Assembly: GCA_025357635.1 (NCBI GenBank)
Contig: JANXOV010000136.1
Span: 1 to 64,000, forward strand
Direction of reading: 5' to 3'
Length of the DNA stretch: 64,000 nt
DNA from: Pseudomonadota bacterium
Lineage (GTDB): Bacteria > Pseudomonadota > Gammaproteobacteria > Steroidobacterales > Steroidobacteraceae
Of this stretch, positions 1-8,760 are shown piece after piece (position 1 is the stretch's first letter; each line of letters opens with the position of its first letter). The translations under genes and the position numbers were made by a program. The notes under the pieces were generated by a model that worked only from the letters and a program-made list of their open reading frames with translations, searched no databases and was not told the DNA's origin.

Positions 1-1
1 C

Positions 2-970
2 GTGGTGGCAAAGACCGACCCGCCGCTGCTGTCGATTGTCGCGATGATTGCCGCGCGTATCAAGCGGGCGGCACTCGTGAACTGGCTGCAGGACCTGTTT
101 CCCGAAGTGGCCTCCGAACTGGGCGCCAATCCGTTGCCGCGATGGCTCGACGCCCTGCTGCGACGGCTGCGCGATGCGTCGCTGCGGGCTGCGCGGGTCA
201 ACGTGGTGCTCGGCTCGCGCATGTGCGAGCTGCTGGAGTCGCGCGGCATTCCCCGCTCCAAGCTGCGCGTCATCGAGAATTGGGCTGATCTGATCGCCGA
301 GCCGGTGCCCCCGGCCGCCAGCGTATTGCGTTCGTCGCTTGAGCTGGGGGGCAAATTCGTCGTGGCCTACTCGGGCAACCTGGGCCGGGCCCATGAGTTC
401 GACACGCTGCTGGGCGCCGCAACCCTCCTGATGTCCCAACGCGACATCGTCTTTCTGATGATCGGCGGCGGAGCGGGCATGCCGCTGTTGAAACGGGCGG
501 TTCTGCAGCAGGGCCTGGACAACTTCCGGTTTCTGAACTATCAGCCGCGCAGCGCGCTCGCCGACAGCCTGGGGGCCGCGGACGTGCATCTGGTGAGCCT
601 GCGCCCGTCGTTGGAAGGACTCATCGTGCCGAGCAAGTTTTACGGGATTCTCGCCGCCGCGAGACCGGTGATATTCGTCGGTGATCCGGATGGCGAACTG
701 GCGCGGATCATCCTGCCCGCAGACATCGGCGGGGTGGTCCGGGCCGGGGACGCCGCAGAGCTTGCTCGACAAATCGCGGCACTGAAGGCGGACCCTCGGC
801 GAGGGCAGGCGATGGGAGACAATGGCGCGCGCTTGTATGCGCAGCGATACGGCCTGGAGCGGGCTTTGACCAGTTGGTCGGAGATTATCGATGCGCGCGA
901 GCCGGCCTCGGCGCTCACACAGGCAGTCCGTGGCGGCGACGCGCTGACTCGAGCACCTTCAGGTCGATGA
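2..970 (+). CDS. Glycosyltransferase family 4 (WcaI-like), 5' truncated
   Basis: GT-B fold glycosyltransferase that probably transfers a sugar from a nucleotide donor onto the growing exopolysaccharide repeat at the inner membrane. The 322 visible residues begin inside the N-terminal Rossmann domain, so roughly 100 residues lie upstream of the window and the in-frame GTG at base 2 is not the true start. The donor-binding half is intact: VVAYSGNLGRAHEFDTLL opens the C-terminal domain and a GLIVPSKFYGILAAARPV segment matches the usual E-x7-E region. The 3' end overlaps the convergent family 2 transferase by 56 bases. The sugar specificity cannot be read from the sequence. Confidence 0.85.
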   Translation: MVAKTDPPLLSIVAMIAARIKRAALVNWLQDLFPEVASELGANPLPRWLDALLRRLRDASLRAARVNVVLGSRMCELLESRGIPRSKLRVIENWADLIAEPVPPAASVLRSSLELGGKFVVAYSGNLGRAHEFDTLLGAATLLMSQRDIVFLMIGGGAGMPLLKRAVLQQGLDNFRFLNYQPRSALADSLGAADVHLVSLRPSLEGLIVPSKFYGILAAARPVIFVGDPDGELARIILPADIGGVVRAGDAAELARQIAALKADPRRGQAMGDNGARLYAQRYGLERALTSWSEIIDAREPASALTQAVRGGDALTRAPSGR

Positions 971-1748
971 GCATTTCATACGCCGCACGCATGCTGCTGT
1001 AGTAAAGGCCCGCTCGTCCATCCAGCAGACCGAGGCGGATAAGGTACAGATACAAGAACACGATCAGCGGACGCATCGGCATCCGGTAGGCAATCTGTTT
1101 CAGGGTCCGGCGCCGGTCGATGGGATCGGTGCTCACCAAACCCCGCCAGGCGAGCGCTTCACTGCGAGCGGACTGTGTAACCTGCGCCTCCATGGTCGAA
1201 TAGCGGTTGTGGCGCTCGAACCAGTACGCGATGCCCTTGTTGAGCGGATAGTGATGCAGATGGGACTGGAGATGTTCAATCCGTCCGTCGGTTACGTATT
1301 CCTCATTGACCTCGCGTTCCACGCGGACGCGGCCTGCGCGTACCAAGCGGCCGAACCAGCTGGGATAGCCGCTGCTGCGGCGCAGCCATCGGCCCAGGAA
1401 AAAATCCTTGCGCCGTATCCTGAACATCGCAAGATCTGCGTCGGCAGCCGAAGTCCTGGTCTGGATCTCAGCCGCCAATTCGGGGGTCATGCGCTCATCG
1501 GCGTCGATCATCAGCACCCAAGGGTGCTTGTATTGCACCGTGGTGAGTCCGGCATTGCGCTGTGCAGCATAGTTGTCGAAGCGCCGCTCGAGCACTCGCG
1601 CGCCCATCGCGGCCGCGATATCGCGGGTGCGGTCGGTGCTCATCGAATCCAGCACCACGATGTCATCGCATCCGGCGCAGGAGTCGATGCAGCCGGCGAG
1701 GTTGATCTCCTCGTTGAGCGTCAAGATCAGCACCGACACGCCTTTCAT
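915..1748 (-). CDS. Glycosyltransferase family 2
   Basis: GT-A glycosyltransferase of 278 residues, resembling WaaE/KdtX-type sugar transferases. The N-terminus has the classic SVLILTLNEEINL opening, a DSMSTDRT segment and a DADER motif in the DxD position (about residue 95). Residues 225-245 form a hydrophobic stretch likely to touch the membrane. I chose the ATG at 1748 because the protein family begins here and this ATG overlaps the stop of the upstream gene as ATGA, a sign of translational coupling. Its tail overlaps the convergent neighbour. It belongs to a three-gene minus-strand operon behind asnB and the family 4 transferase. Confidence 0.88.
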   Translation of the reverse strand: MKGVSVLILTLNEEINLAGCIDSCAGCDDIVVLDSMSTDRTRDIAAAMGARVLERRFDNYAAQRNAGLTTVQYKHPWVLMIDADERMTPELAAEIQTRTSAADADLAMFRIRRKDFFLGRWLRRSSGYPSWFGRLVRAGRVRVEREVNEEYVTDGRIEHLQSHLHHYPLNKGIAYWFERHNRYSTMEAQVTQSARSEALAWRGLVSTDPIDRRRTLKQIAYRMPMRPLIVFLYLYLIRLGLLDGRAGLYYSSMRAAYEMLIDLKVLESARRRHGLPV

Positions 1749-2860
1749 GCCGCGCCGGCCTCCCGCAGATGCAGCGCCTGTGCGCTGCGTGTGCGGAAAC
1801 TGTCGAAGGTGAAGGCGCCGCCCCCGGTCACGGTGGCACGTCCGTGCGCGCGCAGCCGCTCGCGCAGCGCGGTGTCCGCCGTGATGCGCTCGATGGCCGC
1901 TCTCAATGCGCTCACATCGCCGAAGCGAACCAGCAATCCGGTGTCTGCGTCCCGAACCACGTCGAGCGCCCCTTTCTCGGCGGCTGCCAGGACGGGTGCG
2001 CCGAAATACATGGCTTCCAGGAACACGATGCCAAAGCCTTCGTTTCCGCTGGGCAACACGAAGGCGAGGCATTGCTCATAGTGCTTGACGAGCTCCGCAT
2101 CGCTGATGCCGTGGCAAAAATGGACCCGCTCGGTGACCCCGCAGCGACGCGCGACCTGCTGCAGGAAGGGAACATCCTCGCCCTGTCCCACCACGATGTA
2201 TTGCAGCGACGTATCAACGACCATGCTCAGCGCTTCGATCACGGTGACGATGCCTTTGTATCGATCGCCGCGTTCCAGGCGCGTGACCGAAAGAATGAAG
2301 CGCTGCGGCAGTGCGCGAATGCCCGCCGCCGGTTTACATTGCGTCCAGGTGTCGGCCAGCGCATTGGGAAACACGTGCAGGCGCTCGGGATGAAGCCCCG
2401 GCGCCTGCTCCAGCAGCCGCTGCCGGGTGTATTGACTGACGCACAAGATGCCCGCGAGCCGGGCCAGCGCGCGGCGCCTGCTCCAGCCGATGCCGCTCCA
2501 CACTTCGATGCCGTGCGCGACCAGGGTCATGGGCGGGCGCGCGAAAGGCCGCAGCGCAATCGCGACGACGGCCATTTTCATGAGATTGACGTGCCCGAGG
2601 ATGACCTGATCGAAGCGCTCGAACCACAGAACGCGCAATGCGTCGATCATGAAGCGCCACCGGTTGCCTCCAAACGCGGTGACCGACACTTGCGGCGGCA
2701 GAGGATGGCGTGCGATCGACGTGGTGGAATCCTGCAACGAGAGCACGGTGCATTTCGCGTTCAGCTGGCCGCAGGCGGCGAGAAGGGTTTGATTGAAGCG
2801 CTGAATGCCGCCGTTCGCATACACCTCGGTGAAAAGAAACAGGATGCGCCGTTCGCTCAT
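1745..2860 (-). CDS. Glycosyltransferase family 4
   Basis: GT-B glycosyltransferase of 371 residues. The N-terminal half starts RRILFLFTEVYANGGIQRFNQ, the acceptor-side signature of family 4. The donor half contains ILSVTRLERGDRYKGIVTVIEA and the E-x7-E motif in GNEGFGIVFLEAMYFGAPV. It sits 12 bases after the asparagine synthase and is coupled by ATGA to the next glycosyltransferase, so all three are probably one transcript. Substrate unknown; mannose or glucose transfer to a lipid-linked oligosaccharide would be typical. Confidence 0.9.
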   Translation of the reverse strand: MSERRILFLFTEVYANGGIQRFNQTLLAACGQLNAKCTVLSLQDSTTSIARHPLPPQVSVTAFGGNRWRFMIDALRVLWFERFDQVILGHVNLMKMAVVAIALRPFARPPMTLVAHGIEVWSGIGWSRRRALARLAGILCVSQYTRQRLLEQAPGLHPERLHVFPNALADTWTQCKPAAGIRALPQRFILSVTRLERGDRYKGIVTVIEALSMVVDTSLQYIVVGQGEDVPFLQQVARRCGVTERVHFCHGISDAELVKHYEQCLAFVLPSGNEGFGIVFLEAMYFGAPVLAAAEKGALDVVRDADTGLLVRFGDVSALRAAIERITADTALRERLRAHGRATVTGGGAFTFDSFRTRSAQALHLREAGAA

Positions 2861-2872
2861 CGCCGTGACCGG

Positions 2873-4777
2873 TCAGGCGACTTCGCGATAGGACATGCTC
2901 GGCAGCGCGGCACGCGAACCATGCTGTCGTACAAAGCACAGCAGCATCAGCACGCTCCACAGCAAAGGATGCGATTCGCGTTCACCGCTTGATTGCTGGC
3001 GCAGAAGTTCCCTCACCCGCTGGCGATCCAGCGGCAGACTCGACATGAGCGCATCGTCATGAATCAACTCATGCGCCCAGCCGCGCAACGGTCCGCGCAA
3101 CCACCGTGCGATCGGCACGCCGAAGCCCATCTTCGGCCGATACACCTGTTCGACCGGCAGGTGGCGGCTGAGCGCCTTTTTCAACAGATACTTGGTCTGA
3201 CCGTCGCGCAGTTTGTAGCGCAGCGGCAGGCGCATCGCCCACTCGACCAGGCGGTAGTCCGTCAGCGGACAGCGCGCTTCCAGTGAAAAGGCCATGGTTG
3301 CGACATCGACTTTCTGCAGAAACAATTCCGGCAGCGTGAAGCCGGCATCCAGCCGCATGGCGGTTTCCGCGGCCGGCAGGTCCATGGCAAAGGAGGCGGC
3401 GAATTGCGCCCACCAACTCTCTGAACTGGAAGTGGAGGTCAAGATGTCGTCGGTGACCAGCGGCCGGTAATCCTTGCTGACACTGCGCAGGTAGTTGAAC
3501 AGCGCAACCGTATCGGTCGCGTTCATGGCGCCCGCCATGAGTTTGGCGCGATGCCAGGGGACCGATCGCAGCAGCCGCATGGCTGCCGCTTTGAGGCTCG
3601 GACGAAGACGCGTGAAGGGCGCCAGCTTGCCGATCAAAGGATAGTAGTGATAGCCGCCGAAGAATTCATCGGCGCCATCGCCGGACAGCGCAACGGTGAC
3701 GTGGCGGCGGGCGAGCCGCGCCACCGCCATGGTCGCAAATGCCGAGCTGTCGGAAAACGGTTCGTCGAACTCTTCGGCGTAGGTCGGCAGCAGCTCCAGC
3801 AGGCTGTTGACGTCGAGCGTCTCGTGGATGTGATCCACCCCCAGATGACGGGCCGCAGCGGCAGCCGCGGGGCCTTCGTCGAAGGCCTGTTCATTGAAGC
3901 CGATCGTGAATGTCTTGGGTAGATGCACGCCAGCGGATGTCATGGCGGCGACCACCAGTGCGCTGTCGACCCCTCCGGACAAAAACGCGCCCAGCGGCAC
4001 ATCGCTGAGCAGCCGCGTCTTGACCGCGCTTTGAATCAAAGCCTCCAGCTCTTCAACCAAGTCCCCTTCCGGGCGCGAATTCAGCGAAGGGTCCGGCGCG
4101 ATGGGGCGGAAGTCCCAGTAGCGCACGCAGCGGGTGCCGCGGGAATTCACCAGCAAATAGTGCCCCGGCGCCAGTTTGCGCATGTCGCGGTGAAAGGACA
4201 GCGGCGAAGGGATGTAGCCCAGCTCCAGATACACCCGCAAGGCATCCGCGTCGATTTGCAGCCCACCCTCGTTCAGCAGGGTGGTGAGCGCCCCGGGGCG
4301 GGATGCGAATCCGAATTGCCCGTTGCGCTGCGAGTAGTACAGGGGCTTGACGCCGATGCGGTCACGGGCGAGAAACAAGGTGCGCTCGGTGCGATCCCAG
4401 ATGGCGAATGCGAACATGCCGTTCAGATGCGCCAGACAGTCCACGCCGAAGGTGCGATAGGCCTCGATCAGGGTTTCAGTGTCCGAGCTTCCGCGCCAGC
4501 CATTGCGCGGCGACAGGCGCGCGCGCAGCTCGCGGTGGTTGTAGATCTCGCCGTTGAAAACGATCATATAGCGGTGGTCGCAGGACTCCATGGGCTGATG
4601 CCCGGCGGGGGACAGATCCACGATGGCCAGCCGCCGGTGACCCAGCTGCACGTGTTCGTCCTGCCAGGTGCCCGAATCGTCCGGGCCGCGGCGCTTCAAC
4701 CGGTCCAGCGCCGCCGTGAACGCAGGCGACAGGGGCGCCAGCCCGGACGGATCGAACAGACCTAGAATGCCGCACAT
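2873..4777 (-). CDS. asnB: Glutamine-dependent asparagine synthase-type amidotransferase
   Basis: Class II glutamine amidotransferase fused to an ATP-dependent amide synthase, 634 residues, the normal AsnB length. The N-terminal catalytic Cys2 is present in MCGILGLFDP. The glutaminase domain spans about residues 2-190, with GRRGPDD-like and NGEIYNHRELR segments. The synthase PP-loop SGGVDSALVV is near residue 265. In exosortase-linked polysaccharide loci such paralogues are thought to amidate a sugar acid rather than only make asparagine. That reading is inference from the two downstream glycosyltransferases in the same operon. Confidence 0.93.
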   Translation of the reverse strand: MCGILGLFDPSGLAPLSPAFTAALDRLKRRGPDDSGTWQDEHVQLGHRRLAIVDLSPAGHQPMESCDHRYMIVFNGEIYNHRELRARLSPRNGWRGSSDTETLIEAYRTFGVDCLAHLNGMFAFAIWDRTERTLFLARDRIGVKPLYYSQRNGQFGFASRPGALTTLLNEGGLQIDADALRVYLELGYIPSPLSFHRDMRKLAPGHYLLVNSRGTRCVRYWDFRPIAPDPSLNSRPEGDLVEELEALIQSAVKTRLLSDVPLGAFLSGGVDSALVVAAMTSAGVHLPKTFTIGFNEQAFDEGPAAAAAARHLGVDHIHETLDVNSLLELLPTYAEEFDEPFSDSSAFATMAVARLARRHVTVALSGDGADEFFGGYHYYPLIGKLAPFTRLRPSLKAAAMRLLRSVPWHRAKLMAGAMNATDTVALFNYLRSVSKDYRPLVTDDILTSTSSSESWWAQFAASFAMDLPAAETAMRLDAGFTLPELFLQKVDVATMAFSLEARCPLTDYRLVEWAMRLPLRYKLRDGQTKYLLKKALSRHLPVEQVYRPKMGFGVPIARWLRGPLRGWAHELIHDDALMSSLPLDRQRVRELLRQQSSGERESHPLLWSVLMLLCFVRQHGSRAALPSMSYREVA

Positions 4778-4789
4778 AGGTCATAAGCA

Positions 4790-4839
4790 TGCGGGGTGTG
4801 TATTACGCTTGTGTGGCATTCGCCGTTTCATACCCCGCA
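4790..4839. repeat. Inverted repeat in the asnB / methyltransferase divergent promoter region
   Basis: GCGGGGTGTG at 4791-4800 is matched by CATACCCCGC at 4829-4838, an 11-base inverted repeat with one mismatch and a 28-base gap. It lies in the 168-base intergenic region between two divergent genes. It could be an operator for a dimeric regulator or a weak stem. No clear -35/-10 pair was recognised here. Confidence 0.3.
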
Positions 4840-4945
4840 ACACCGCGGTTGCAGCCTGCGCCGATACGATGGGCGAGGGATGACTTCAGCTTGTAATCAA
4901 CTCTAGGTAGAACCCGCATTACCCAATGCAAAGAGCGCTCTATTC

Positions 4946-5941
4946 ATGTCATCGGCCGTTCCGCCAGCCAATCCTTCTGATTCTCCGCGCCGGACTTGTC
5001 GCGTCTGCCGCTCGGAGAAAGGACACTTCTTCGAGGCCAATGGCTTTTCCTGGCGGCGTTGTACGAACTGCGCCTGCATTCAGAAGACCCTGTCGTTCGA
5101 TCAGTATCTGAAATTGCAGCCCAGCTACGACCCCGGACACTACCTGGATTCAAAGAACAAGGCGGAGATTGAAGCGTATCTAAATGTGGGACAGGCGAGG
5201 CAGTTGCTATCCCGCGTCATTGACCGGCATTTGATCCGCGAAGCGCGCGAATCCGCTGCACCGCTGTTCCTGGACGTTGGCTGTGGAATGGGGGCGTATT
5301 TGCTGGCGGCTCAACAGCTTGGCTTCGAGGTATTGGGGTTTGAACCAAGCGAAAACCACGCCCGGGTCGCTTTGGAACACTTTGGGCTGCCGGTGATCAG
5401 GGACTATTTCCTGCCTGAGAGCGTGGGGGGCAAGAAATTTGACTTCATCATGCTTTCGCATGTCCTGGAGCACATCTATGACCCGGCGCAGTTCACCCAC
5501 TCGCTTCTGAGTGTGCTGAAACCCGGAGGAATACTCTTGGTGATAACGCCGAACTCTGCAGGGATCGTTTCGGCCTTCACGCGCAAACATTGGCCCATGC
5601 TCAAGCCGATTGATCACGTTACGCTGATTTCCAAAGACGCCTACCAATACTTCAATCTGAGCGCTGTCGCGGATGTGCACCACAGCACTTCTGAGTATTT
5701 CTATGAGTTTGCGGCCACCGTGCTTTCGTCAATCAAATCCATGGTTCGTGAACCTGCTGCGGCTTCGGCCAATGGTGTTTCTTCGCAGCCGCAAACCGCC
5801 GCCCCACCTCTTCGCCGCAAGGGAATGAAAACGACATTTCTGCAAATGGCACTTTCCGTCGCATCGCTGCCCCCGCACCTGCTGGCTGCGGCGACAGACC
5901 GCCGAGCCTGCTTGAATACTGTGGTCGTTCGCAAGGCGTGA
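4946..5941 (+). CDS. Class I SAM methyltransferase with N-terminal zinc ribbon
   Basis: Methyltransferase of 331 residues. Cys18, Cys21, Cys39 and Cys42 (CRVC ... CTNC) form a four-cysteine zinc ribbon typical of sugar-modifying methyltransferases. The SAM-binding loop LFLDVGCGMGAY lies near residue 107, followed by an acidic residue in VLGFEPS and the motif-II-like FDFIMLSHVLEHI. It probably methylates a nucleotide sugar or nascent polysaccharide. It starts the plus-strand group and faces asnB across a divergent promoter region. The target position of methylation is unknown. Confidence 0.85.
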   Translation: MSSAVPPANPSDSPRRTCRVCRSEKGHFFEANGFSWRRCTNCACIQKTLSFDQYLKLQPSYDPGHYLDSKNKAEIEAYLNVGQARQLLSRVIDRHLIREARESAAPLFLDVGCGMGAYLLAAQQLGFEVLGFEPSENHARVALEHFGLPVIRDYFLPESVGGKKFDFIMLSHVLEHIYDPAQFTHSLLSVLKPGGILLVITPNSAGIVSAFTRKHWPMLKPIDHVTLISKDAYQYFNLSAVADVHHSTSEYFYEFAATVLSSIKSMVREPAAASANGVSSQPQTAAPPLRRKGMKTTFLQMALSVASLPPHLLAAATDRRACLNTVVVRKA

Positions 5942-6014
5942 TCGTTACATGCAAATGACACAATCGGCCGTTAACGTGATCGGTCCTTGCAGGCAGGAAG
6001 CGAGAAGGCGGTGA

Positions 6015-6731
6015 CTAGCGCAAGTGCGCCAGAATCGCAATATAGTTTGGGTCCAGCGGAATGCGGCGGCCGCCAAAATACAACAATGAAATCAACCACT
6101 CAAAAGCGGCGCGGCCCATCTGTACCGTGCACCGGCGCAGGCCGCGGGCAAAGCCCACGCCGCGCAATGGCAGCGCCGGTGCGCGGATGTCGATGATACG
6201 CAGCCCGGCGCGATGGGCGAAATACTCCAGCTTCTGCCGTCCGATGGTTTGGATATGGGTCGGATCGCCATGTTGACTGAGGCGGCCGAAGGGGCTGTCG
6301 CCGTTCGGGAACCGCAGGATGAGCTTGCCCTCTGGTGCCAGCAGTTCGCGCAAATGGGTCAAAGCCTCCGACAAGTCGCTCTCGCTCATGTGCTCGATGA
6401 CGTCGAACGCAACGATATGCGTGAAGCTGCCGCGAAGTGCGTTGAGCGAGGCGTCCTGCAAGTCAATGAAGGCGTGGCCTTCGCCGAAAAACCCCCGTGC
6501 TCGCGCGACCAGTTCAGGGTTGGTTTCAATGCCGTAGGTTTCGCCTCCCCGGGCTTTTACCCATCCCAGGAAGCCGCCGTTGCCAAAGCCAACTTCCAGT
6601 ACGCGCAAACGGGCACCGTGGCGGATTCCGGTTTCCGCGGCGAAATACGCTGCCTCCAACGCATCGAAACGACCGAAGCTCGCGCTGTCCCAGTTCTTCC
6701 ATTCGATGTAAGCGCAATTCGAGTCGGTCAC
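6015..6731 (-). CDS. Class I SAM-dependent methyltransferase
   Basis: Methyltransferase of 238 residues. The SAM loop RVLEVGFGNGGFLGWV is near residue 45, with the acidic ribose-binding residue in YGIETNPE and a motif FTHIVAFDVIEHM. It converges on the zinc-ribbon methyltransferase and is divergent from the CgeB-like glycosyltransferase, separated by only 44 bases. Its substrate is likely a sugar of the same polysaccharide, by context only. Confidence 0.82.
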   Translation of the reverse strand: MTDSNCAYIEWKNWDSASFGRFDALEAAYFAAETGIRHGARLRVLEVGFGNGGFLGWVKARGGETYGIETNPELVARARGFFGEGHAFIDLQDASLNALRGSFTHIVAFDVIEHMSESDLSEALTHLRELLAPEGKLILRFPNGDSPFGRLSQHGDPTHIQTIGRQKLEYFAHRAGLRIIDIRAPALPLRGVGFARGLRRCTVQMGRAAFEWLISLLYFGGRRIPLDPNYIAILAHLR

Positions 6732-6775
6732 GGAAATTCGGTACCTGGTTTCGCTGCCGGCAGCTGCGGGATTTG

Positions 6776-7867
6776 ATGGAACTTTCTGAGGTCACTGTCG
6801 ATTCGGGGCGGCATTCTAGATCGTTTCGTGGAACGCGTGTACTCGTACTGGGTTCGTACGACTACCCGGACTCCTTCGAATGGCATGTTACGGATTCATT
6901 GCGCCAGCTGGGCTGCGAAGTGCGCTTGTTTCACAATCGCGCCGGCGTTGCGGGCCTGGCCGGAGCCGCAGGCAAGGCAATGTACAAAATCAATCAGCTT
7001 ATGTTGCGCGAGCCGGAACGGCTGATCGAGCCGCGCCTGCTGCGCAATGTGGAGGCGTTCGCTCCCGACGTGGTGCTGGCGCTGCTCGGCAACATGTATT
7101 CGCCCAAGACCATCGCGGCGATCCGCCGGCGTACGAAAGCGCGCATTGTTTGCTGGTGTCAGGATCAGCTCTCAACGCTCGGCCGGCAATTCTTGCTTGG
7201 CGCGGGCTACGACGCGGTGTTCGTCAAGGATCGCTACATGCAGGATCTGTTCTCGCGCATGATCCGCTCGACCAGCTTTCATTATCTGCCAGAGGCTTGC
7301 AATCCTCGTTTGCATAGGCCCATCGAGCTGACCGCGCTGGATCGCGAAGAGTTCGGCTGCGATTTGATGATTGCAGGAACGCTTTACTATTACCGCCAGG
7401 AAATTCTGCAGCAGCTCAATTCGCTGGATATCAAAGTTTGGGGTTATCGTCCGAGCTGGCTGGTGGACCGCCTGCCAGGCCGATTCATGGGCCGTGACGT
7501 GCACGGCGATGACAAGGTGCGCGCCGCGCTTGCAGCGAAAATCTGCCTGAACACGCTGCACTATGCCGAAGTGAACGGCCTGAACTGCCGTGCCTTTGAG
7601 CTGGCGGGTTGCGGCGGATTTCAGCTCGTCAACCAAGTGCCGGTGCTCGCCGAGCATTTCGACCCAGGCGTGGAAGTTGCCACCTTCGACTCGGCGGAGG
7701 ACCTTCGGGAGAAGGTTGCGCACTATCTCGCCCATCCGGCGGAAGCCGCAGATATCGCTGAAAGAGGCCGGCTGCGGGCGCATCGCGATCACACGTATGA
7801 ACACCGGCTAAGCGACATATTGCGCACTGCATTGCAGCGAGCGCCGCCCCAAGTAACAGCATTGTAA
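6776..7867 (+). CDS. CgeB-like glycosyltransferase
   Basis: Protein of 363 residues of the CgeB / Glyco_trans_1_2 type. The start MELSEVTVDS was chosen over the upstream in-frame codons because those run through the opposite-strand methyltransferase. RVLVLGSYDYPDSFEWHV forms the N-terminal Rossmann strand. The C-terminal part has LNTLHYAEVNGLNCRAFELAGCGGF, the CgeB-like donor-site segment, and ends with ERGRLRAHRDHTYEHRL. In this cluster it most likely adds one sugar to the repeat unit. Confidence 0.82.
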   Translation: MELSEVTVDSGRHSRSFRGTRVLVLGSYDYPDSFEWHVTDSLRQLGCEVRLFHNRAGVAGLAGAAGKAMYKINQLMLREPERLIEPRLLRNVEAFAPDVVLALLGNMYSPKTIAAIRRRTKARIVCWCQDQLSTLGRQFLLGAGYDAVFVKDRYMQDLFSRMIRSTSFHYLPEACNPRLHRPIELTALDREEFGCDLMIAGTLYYYRQEILQQLNSLDIKVWGYRPSWLVDRLPGRFMGRDVHGDDKVRAALAAKICLNTLHYAEVNGLNCRAFELAGCGGFQLVNQVPVLAEHFDPGVEVATFDSAEDLREKVAHYLAHPAEAADIAERGRLRAHRDHTYEHRLSDILRTALQRAPPQVTAL

Positions 7868-7915
7868 CCTTGAGGTTCTAGCCTTTTAGGCCTTTCGTCC
7901 ACCGGGCTGTTCGTC

Positions 7916-8731
7916 ATGAAATCCTCTGAATCGCTCGGCGGCCCGGTGCCGGAGGCTGCGCTGCACCAAGTTCGCAAGACCTGGTCGCCGTATTCGCAGG
8001 CGTCCGAGGCGTCACGAGCACGTCTGCGCAGGTTCTGGGCGGGCTGCGGCTTCAACCACGACGTCGCGTCCAAACTTCGTTATGAAATCGACATGGTGCT
8101 GCTGCGAGCCCGCTGTGCGCTCGGGTCGAGCTACAAGCGACAGATTAAACTACTGCAGTCGCGTACTGACCTGTTGCTGCATCTGGGCTGCGGCAACGCG
8201 CTGCTGCCAGGCTGGATCAATCTGGATTGCTACCCGCCGACCGCGCTCCCGGGCGTGGGCATCCTCACCTTGGATCTGCGGCGTGGTTTGCCCCTGAAAA
8301 CTGCCACGGTTGCGGCGTTGTTCTCCGAACACTTTCTGGAGCACCTGCCGCTCGAGACGGTCAGGACGGTCATTTTGCCGGAGGTGCGGCGCGTGCTGAA
8401 GACGGGGGGAGTCATCCGCATTGGCATTCCCGATGGCGAGTATTTTGTCGATCAATACGTGAAGCACAGGACCGGGCTTCGCGATCCTTTGTACGAGGCG
8501 AACCGTCAGGGCAAGACGCCGATGACGATGCTCAATGAAATAGCACATGGTTTCGGACACTACTTTGCATACGACTTCGAGACTTTTGCCCAGATGCTGC
8601 GAGACAGTGGATTTTGCAATGTGCGGCGTTGCCGTCCGTTCGACACCTCGGTCGAGTGCTTCAAAGGAAAAGACCGTGTTGACGCATGGCGCAACGCCAT
8701 GACTTTGTACGTTGAGGCCGAGGCCAGGTAG
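7916..8731 (+). CDS. SAM-dependent methyltransferase
   Basis: Methyltransferase of 271 residues. The SAM site is LLLHLGCGNALLPGWINLD near residue 86. It is followed by ALFSEHFLEHLP and EVRRVLKTGGVIRIGIPDGE, the layout of predicted SAM methyltransferases in surface-polysaccharide loci. It follows the CgeB-like gene by 48 bases and precedes the flippase gene by 29, consistent with one plus-strand transcript. It is the third methyltransferase in 4 kb, suggesting a multiply methylated glycan. Confidence 0.83.
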   Translation: MKSSESLGGPVPEAALHQVRKTWSPYSQASEASRARLRRFWAGCGFNHDVASKLRYEIDMVLLRARCALGSSYKRQIKLLQSRTDLLLHLGCGNALLPGWINLDCYPPTALPGVGILTLDLRRGLPLKTATVAALFSEHFLEHLPLETVRTVILPEVRRVLKTGGVIRIGIPDGEYFVDQYVKHRTGLRDPLYEANRQGKTPMTMLNEIAHGFGHYFAYDFETFAQMLRDSGFCNVRRCRPFDTSVECFKGKDRVDAWRNAMTLYVEAEAR

Positions 8732-8760
8732 GCGGGTCGATCGCAGGTGCTCGATCCGCT

